From positions 86,009,139 through 86,073,138 of the forward strand of contig NC_132918.1 of assembly GCF_047675955.1 (NCBI RefSeq): a DNA stretch of 64,000 bases, read 5' to 3'. Under the pieces are notes generated by a model that had not been told where the DNA came from, searched no databases, and was given only the letters and a program-made list of their open reading frames with translations. Below, in pieces: positions 59,461 to 64,000 of the stretch. This DNA comes from Chlorocebus sabaeus (lineage: Eukaryota; Chordata; Mammalia; Primates; Cercopithecidae). Position numbers and translations under genes: made by a program. The first letter of the stretch is position 1. The number at the start of each line of letters is the position of its first letter.

Positions 59461-59529
59461 GATAAAAAAGAAAGTGCCACAAAAGCAAAATACTGTTCAG
59501 ACTTTGTTACAAGTTAAGTAATTAATGAA

Positions 59530-59570
59530 AAATGTGTGTCTGTGTGTGTGTGTCTGTGTGTACACACACC
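59530..59570. repeat. (TG)n/(AC)n self-complementary microsatellite
   Basis: A TG run interrupted by C passes through 'gtgtgtacacacac', so the two halves are complementary and can fold back. Confidence 0.93.
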
Positions 59571-59853
59571 AGAGGAGTATAGGAGAGAAAGACATGTTTT
59601 TTTTCCCAGGAGTTTTCAAAGATAAAGTGGGCTGCAAATAAAGATAGAACTATGTAGTTTATTGTAACAGAGATAGCATCAGCAATGAGAAATAATTCTC
59701 AGGGTGTTTAATTATGAAATATATATATATATTGGCCAAAGTGAAAAACGTTTGTGGGTGAGAATATAGTGAGATATAACATTGGAACAAGATTGATTAG
59801 AAACAACTTTAATGGGTATTGTTAGTTCTAATAAAGATTTTGGACTTTATACC

Positions 59854-60383
59854 TGTATTAGGGTTTGCCAAAGAAACAAACAATAAGATGTATATATTCA
59901 GAGATTTATTATAAGGACTTGGCTTAATCAAATATGGAGACTGACAAATCCCAAGATCTGCAACGAGTCAGCAAGCTAAGTATTCAGAACTGGTGATGTA
60001 TTCTAGTTCAAGTGTGAAGGCCTGAGAATCAGGAGACCCTATAATGTAGTTCTAGTCCGAATGCCAGCAGGATTAACACCCAGGAAAAATCAATTCATTG
60101 GTTAGAGTCCAAAGGCAGGAAAAACCCAATGTCTTGGTTCAAAGGCACTCAAGCAAGGGGAATTTTCTCTTCCTTAGTGAAGAGTATTTGTTCCATTCGG
60201 GGCTCCAACTGACTGGATGAGGCCTATTCATATTAGGGACGGCAATCTGCTTTAATTAGTCTATTGATTTAAATATAAAGCTCATTCAAAATCACCCTCA
60301 GAAAAACACTCAGAATGATAGTTGACAAAATATCTGGGCATGCCATGGCCTAGACAAATTGATGCATAACCTTAACCATCACA
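59854..60383 (-). mobile_element. MLT2-type LTR, 3' LTR of an ERVL provirus
   Basis: Minus-strand text begins 'tgtgatggttaaggttatgc' and runs to 'ccctaatacag'. The plus strand shows 'gagatttattataaggactt', 'aactgactggatgaggccta', 'gacggcaatctgctttaatt' and 'aaaatatctgggcatgcc'. Complete TG...CA ends give 530 bp. ERVL internal sequence lies upstream on the same strand, so this is the 3' LTR of that element. Confidence 0.85.
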
Positions 60384-60385
60384 GT

Positions 60386-61325
60386 ACCTTTGTCATTTGA
60401 AAGTCATGGAGGGCTTGCAAGCAGGGAAGCGTATCATGGACCAAAATGCATTAGGAAGGAAATTATAGAAGTGGATTTCTGTGCAATGAACTAGAGGGAG
60501 AAAAGGCTATTGGAGAAGTCTAAAATGAGGTTATGATAAAATCAATTCACATGGAAAAAGTCAAAGATGAGAAAGAATGTGAAAACAAAATATAAGTACT
60601 GTCATTTGCATTTATCATGTATTTGTCATTCAATGAGTCTTTAGGACTCTATTCTTTGCCGTATGATCCAATAGATTTATAAAAGGCAGGAGCACACAAA
60701 TTCTAGATAGCAGGCATGGAATCCCATACAGAATGTAGATTCCATAGTTAGTTTCAGCTGACTATCCAACAATCATTTTCTCCACTATTTCTTGTTGAAA
60801 TAATTTGTGCATTTATTAAATATTTTTGAGTGACTCTATGTACAAGAAATGTTTTTGTATCCAGAGTACAGATCAAGATCTACATGGAAATTAAACCCCT
60901 CTCCAGTCCCACGGGGATGATTTTAACAAGTCTAAGTTGGTTCTGGTGATTTCATTCCCTTAGTCATTTAATGGTTTAAACATGGACACAAAATACAATT
61001 TTTCCCAATGAGATCTAATTAACCTGCAATTAGGTAGCTGACTAAATACCACAGGGAATGGTGTTATATCAGGAACTCAGTGTTCTCTGTTGCTGGCAGT
61101 TTGCCTACTCAGCAGTGGCTGTAGCCAGTGCAAATATATGTTTTAGGGTGAGTGCAAATACATGTTTTAGGGCCCATGCATAACCTTCATCTCTTCAACC
61201 ATGCACATGTTGTTTATGAGCTGATTGGGGAATTACAAGAGTGGTTAAGGAAAGAGGCTATCTAGTATTCACAGAACTAGTTTTCCCATTCACTTGATTA
61301 AGATCTTTCTCTTCTGAGGTCACTC
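60386..61325 (-). other. Decayed 3' part of the ERVL element with possible nested old repeat
   Basis: The position between the MLT2 LTR and clear RNase H sequence predicts integrase and 3' non-coding sequence, but I see no firm protein match. 60885-61020 ('taacaagtctaagttggttc', 'tggtgatttcattcccttag', 'caatgagatctaatt') resembles another ancient dispersed repeat. A 22-bp tandem duplication lies at 61127-61172. Confidence 0.45.
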
Positions 61326-64000
61326 TTTGGTAAGTATTCACATGAAACACAAATATTATCATTATTTTCACCTAATAACATATCCAATCCCCAGATCTCT
61401 TTGTCATCAATTTTCTTCCAACTCCCTGACTAACAAGTCAAATCATTGGCCACAGCCTATGGATCAGTATACAATCACAAACCTGGCTGTTTCTCCTTCC
61501 AAGCAAGATAAACAACCAGATGCTCTAAGTTCCGTCTACTTTGAGGATTTTCCTTCACCATTGCTCTTCAGGGATGTCCCTGAAAAGGGCTATAGTGCTG
61601 TAGCTGTTCACTTCTGGGTGGTGCTGATATATCACTCAGAGCTACCTGTGTACCAGGCCCAAGTTTTCTCTTCTTTTATCAACTGATAACAGGAAACTCC
61701 CCATGAAGCCATAGATACAGGCTGGAAGAAAAAAGGTAATAAAGCAGGAGTAGGGATAATGTTTATTGGTCTCAGTTACCTGATATTGGGTAACTTATAA
61801 AGAAAAGAGTTTTAATCAGCTCATCATTCTGTAGACTGCGCACATAGTATGGCTGAGAGGCCTCAGGAAACTTACAATCATGGCAGAAGGTAAAGGGGAA
61901 GCAGGCACGTCCTACATGGTTGGAGCAGGAGGAAGAGAGAGATGGGGGAAGTGCTACACACTTTCAAACAACCAGATCTCATGAGAACGCACTCACTCTC
62001 ACAACAGCAGCAAGGGGAAAATCCGCCCCCATGATCCAATCGCCTTTGACCAATTCACTCTCCCAACATTGAGGATTACAATTCAACATGAGATTTGGTT
62101 GGGAACACAGAGCCAAACCACATTAGTTACTTAGTCCACTTTTTAATGTAATTTATTTGTGCCTTCAAGGTTTGTTGGAGCCCAGTTTCACATATACCAC
62201 TTCCCTTGTATCATAGATTGCTGCCATACATGCCCAACTTTATGGCTTGTTGTGTCAGACAACACTCAGTTCAAATAGGCAGCTCAGGTCACATGGTAAC
62301 TCTGTGGTTAAGTGTTCAGCATCCACTAAGGCCTCGCAGCAGGCCAAAAGCAGTTTCTTAAAAGGAGAGTAAGTATCCACAGAGTAGCAGAGTTTTGGTG
62401 TAAAATGTTTAGAGTCTACACTGTGATTCACATCTAGGGACATGCCTAAGGCTCTGAAGTGGCCCTATCTGCTACTGCCACTTCAGGCACTATTAGATCT
62501 GGTGGATGGATCCTATGATCCAAGATACAGAGTGACTTGCAAGGAAGGCTAGACCTATGGCAGAGCCTTTTCTTGTTCTGGGTTGCACTAAAAACAAGCA
62601 CCTTTTTAGATCACTTGGTAAATGGGCCACAGTAGCATATCTAAGTATGTTGCCTCCAAAATTCAAAGAATTCCACTGGACATGGCACTTCCCTTTTGCT
62701 TCTAGGAGAGGTTTAATGCAACAATTTATCCTTCACCTTAGAAAAGACATTTTGACAGGTGCCACACCACTGGACTCAGGAATTTTACTGAGGTAAAGCT
62801 TACCTGAATTTTTGTCAGATTTATTCATCAGCGTATGACATGTAACTGTCTTACCAATAAATCTAGAGTAGTTGCTACTTCTTACTCGCTGGGGCCAATC
62901 AGCATAACATAATCATTGTTATAAACCAGTGCAATATCTTGTGGAAGGGAAAGACAGACAAGATTCCTACAAATTAAATTATGATGTAGGGCTGGAGAGT
63001 TGATATACCTCTGAGGCAGGACAGGGAGGGGGTACTGCTGATCTTGCTAATGGAAATCATACTGTTTCTGATTTTTTTTGCCAACAGGTATGGAAAAATG
63101 CATTTGCCTTATGAATAGCTGCAAACCAAGTACCAGAACGTATGTTAATTTGCTGAGCAGTGCAAGAGCAATTTCAGTTGGATTCAGTGTCTGGTTAAGT
63201 TTATGAAAATCCACTATCATTCTTCAAAATACACATTTTCTGCATAAACCCAACCGGTCAGTTGAATGGGATGTGGTGGGAATCAGCACCCCTACATCCT
63301 TAAAATCTGATAGTGGCACTAATCTTTGCAGTTCTTTCTGGGTTGCTGTATTGTTTGGGGTAATTATTTTTTATAGGTAGAGGTAGTTCTAGGGGCTTCC
63401 ACTTGGTCTTCCCACCATAATAGTTGCCATTCCATGGGTCAAGGAACCAATGTGGAGATTCTGCCAGTGGCTGGATATGTCTGTTCCACTTATGAATTCC
63501 AAAATTGAGGAAATAACCACAGAACCATTTTGGGAACCCACTGAATCCTTTGTGAGATAGATCTAGGCTAAAACTCCATTTATCATCTAACCTTCATAAG
63601 CCACTACTCTGACTTGTAGGTCACAGTAACATTTTTGAATCTCCTTAATTTAATGTCAGTTTGGAGTCATTATCTGGTAGTCTCAGAAAAAATCAATATT
63701 TCCTTTACCCCAGTGTTCAGTTACCCATGTCGAAAGCCATAGGCCCCTTTTGGGAAGACTGAGGTAAATGTCAATGATACAAATTTTGGGCAGTACAGCA
63801 AAGTTCTTCCTTCAGAGGATCTGGTCTCCCCTTTATTCAAAGAGTCCTGGGTCTGAAAACTGACTTAAGTTTGGCAATTTATTGGCCATGGATCTGTTTT
63901 ATGATACATGTTAGACTTTAGTTCAGTTGATCTAGAACTTTTCTGCTATATCGACCAAGGAACAATTCAATAGATTATTCATCTAGTTCACTTCTTGGAA
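61326..64000 (-). pseudogene. ERVL gag-pol remnant (protease/RT/RNase H), runs off the window
   Basis: The minus strand carries ERVL pol in order from right to left, interrupted by a MaLR LTR at 61777-62125. The RT region is at about 63480-62500. Its active-site Y-x-D-D box is read as Y-N-N-D followed by 'YVMLIGPSE' at about 62890-62935, so the first catalytic Asp has become Asn and the enzyme would be dead. Conserved plus-strand words at 61460-61740 ('tatggatcagtatacaatca', 'cttcagggatgtccctgaaa', 'aactccccatgaagccatag') mark the RNase H to integrase part. 63400-64000 should be the protease/dUTPase side. Stops and shifts occur throughout. The 119-codon plus frame at 61327-61686 is antisense to it and is not a gene. 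Confidence 0.8.
61777..62125 (-). mobile_element. MaLR (MST/THE1-type) solo LTR, inverted, inside the ERVL
   Basis: 'gggtaacttataaagaaaag', 'gaggcctcaggaaacttaca', 'aaccagatctcatgagaacg' and 'gatttggttgggaacacaga', ending 'ccaaaccacatta'. The 3' terminal 45 bp or so of the LTR is missing at the left edge. It interrupts ERVL pol and is younger than it. Confidence 0.9.

Noticed and set aside
61327..61686. 119-codon plus-strand open frame
   Set aside because: It is antisense to ERVL pol sequence and has no domain of its own.

Overview
This window looks like nuclear DNA from an Old World monkey. I found no host protein-coding exon, RNA gene, CRISPR array or prokaryote-style operon. Primate origin follows from the many Alu elements of several ages, primate-age L1 tails, MaLR/THE1-type LTRs, MLT1, MLT2 and MIR. 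The Old World monkey call rests on the Alu at 6321-6622, whose right arm carries base combinations I recall from the cercopithecid AluY lineage rather than human AluY. A run of exactly 100 N at 49641-49740 indicates a draft assembly gap. All family names are from pattern memory; no database search was run.

Layout. 1-4.1 kb: unassigned sequence, an S-type Alu, an L1 tail and a MIR. 4.1-9.7 kb: a mosaic of old L1 pieces holding a young Alu, an LTR with a polyadenylation signal and a MaLR LTR. 11.4-13.9 kb: a 3'-truncated MaLR element and an inverted solo LTR inside an old L1. 17.0-18.8 kb: an ERVL integrase-region remnant, followed by an MLT1-type LTR and an AluY. 21.3-24.3 kb: a near full-length Tigger1-like DNA transposon with TA target duplications, a decayed DDE transposase and an AluY insertion. 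25.4-27.6 kb and 32.8-35.2 kb: two MaLR elements with both LTRs, each inside an L1. 36.4-40.3 kb: a class I (gamma-type) endogenous retrovirus on the minus strand that keeps one LTR and a broken pol and has lost most of env and its 5' half. 43.9-44.1 kb: a large GGAA microsatellite. 46.2-47.7 kb: two AluJ copies, one split by a short L1. 48.3-48.6 kb: non-repetitive sequence rich in homeodomain-, SOX- and RFX-like motifs, a candidate conserved non-coding element. 49.9-53.5 kb: L1 fragments. 54.2 kb and 59.9-64.0 kb: two more ERVL remnants, the second with an MLT2 3' LTR and degenerate reverse transcriptase.

The window is best read as an intergenic or deep-intronic landscape built by nested insertion of transposons. 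Nothing here is a working gene system. The most unusual structural point is a 52-bp non-LTR flank shared by two MaLR LTRs about 2.4 kb apart (9039-9090 and 11442-11493), which suggests a local templated duplication rather than two independent insertions.
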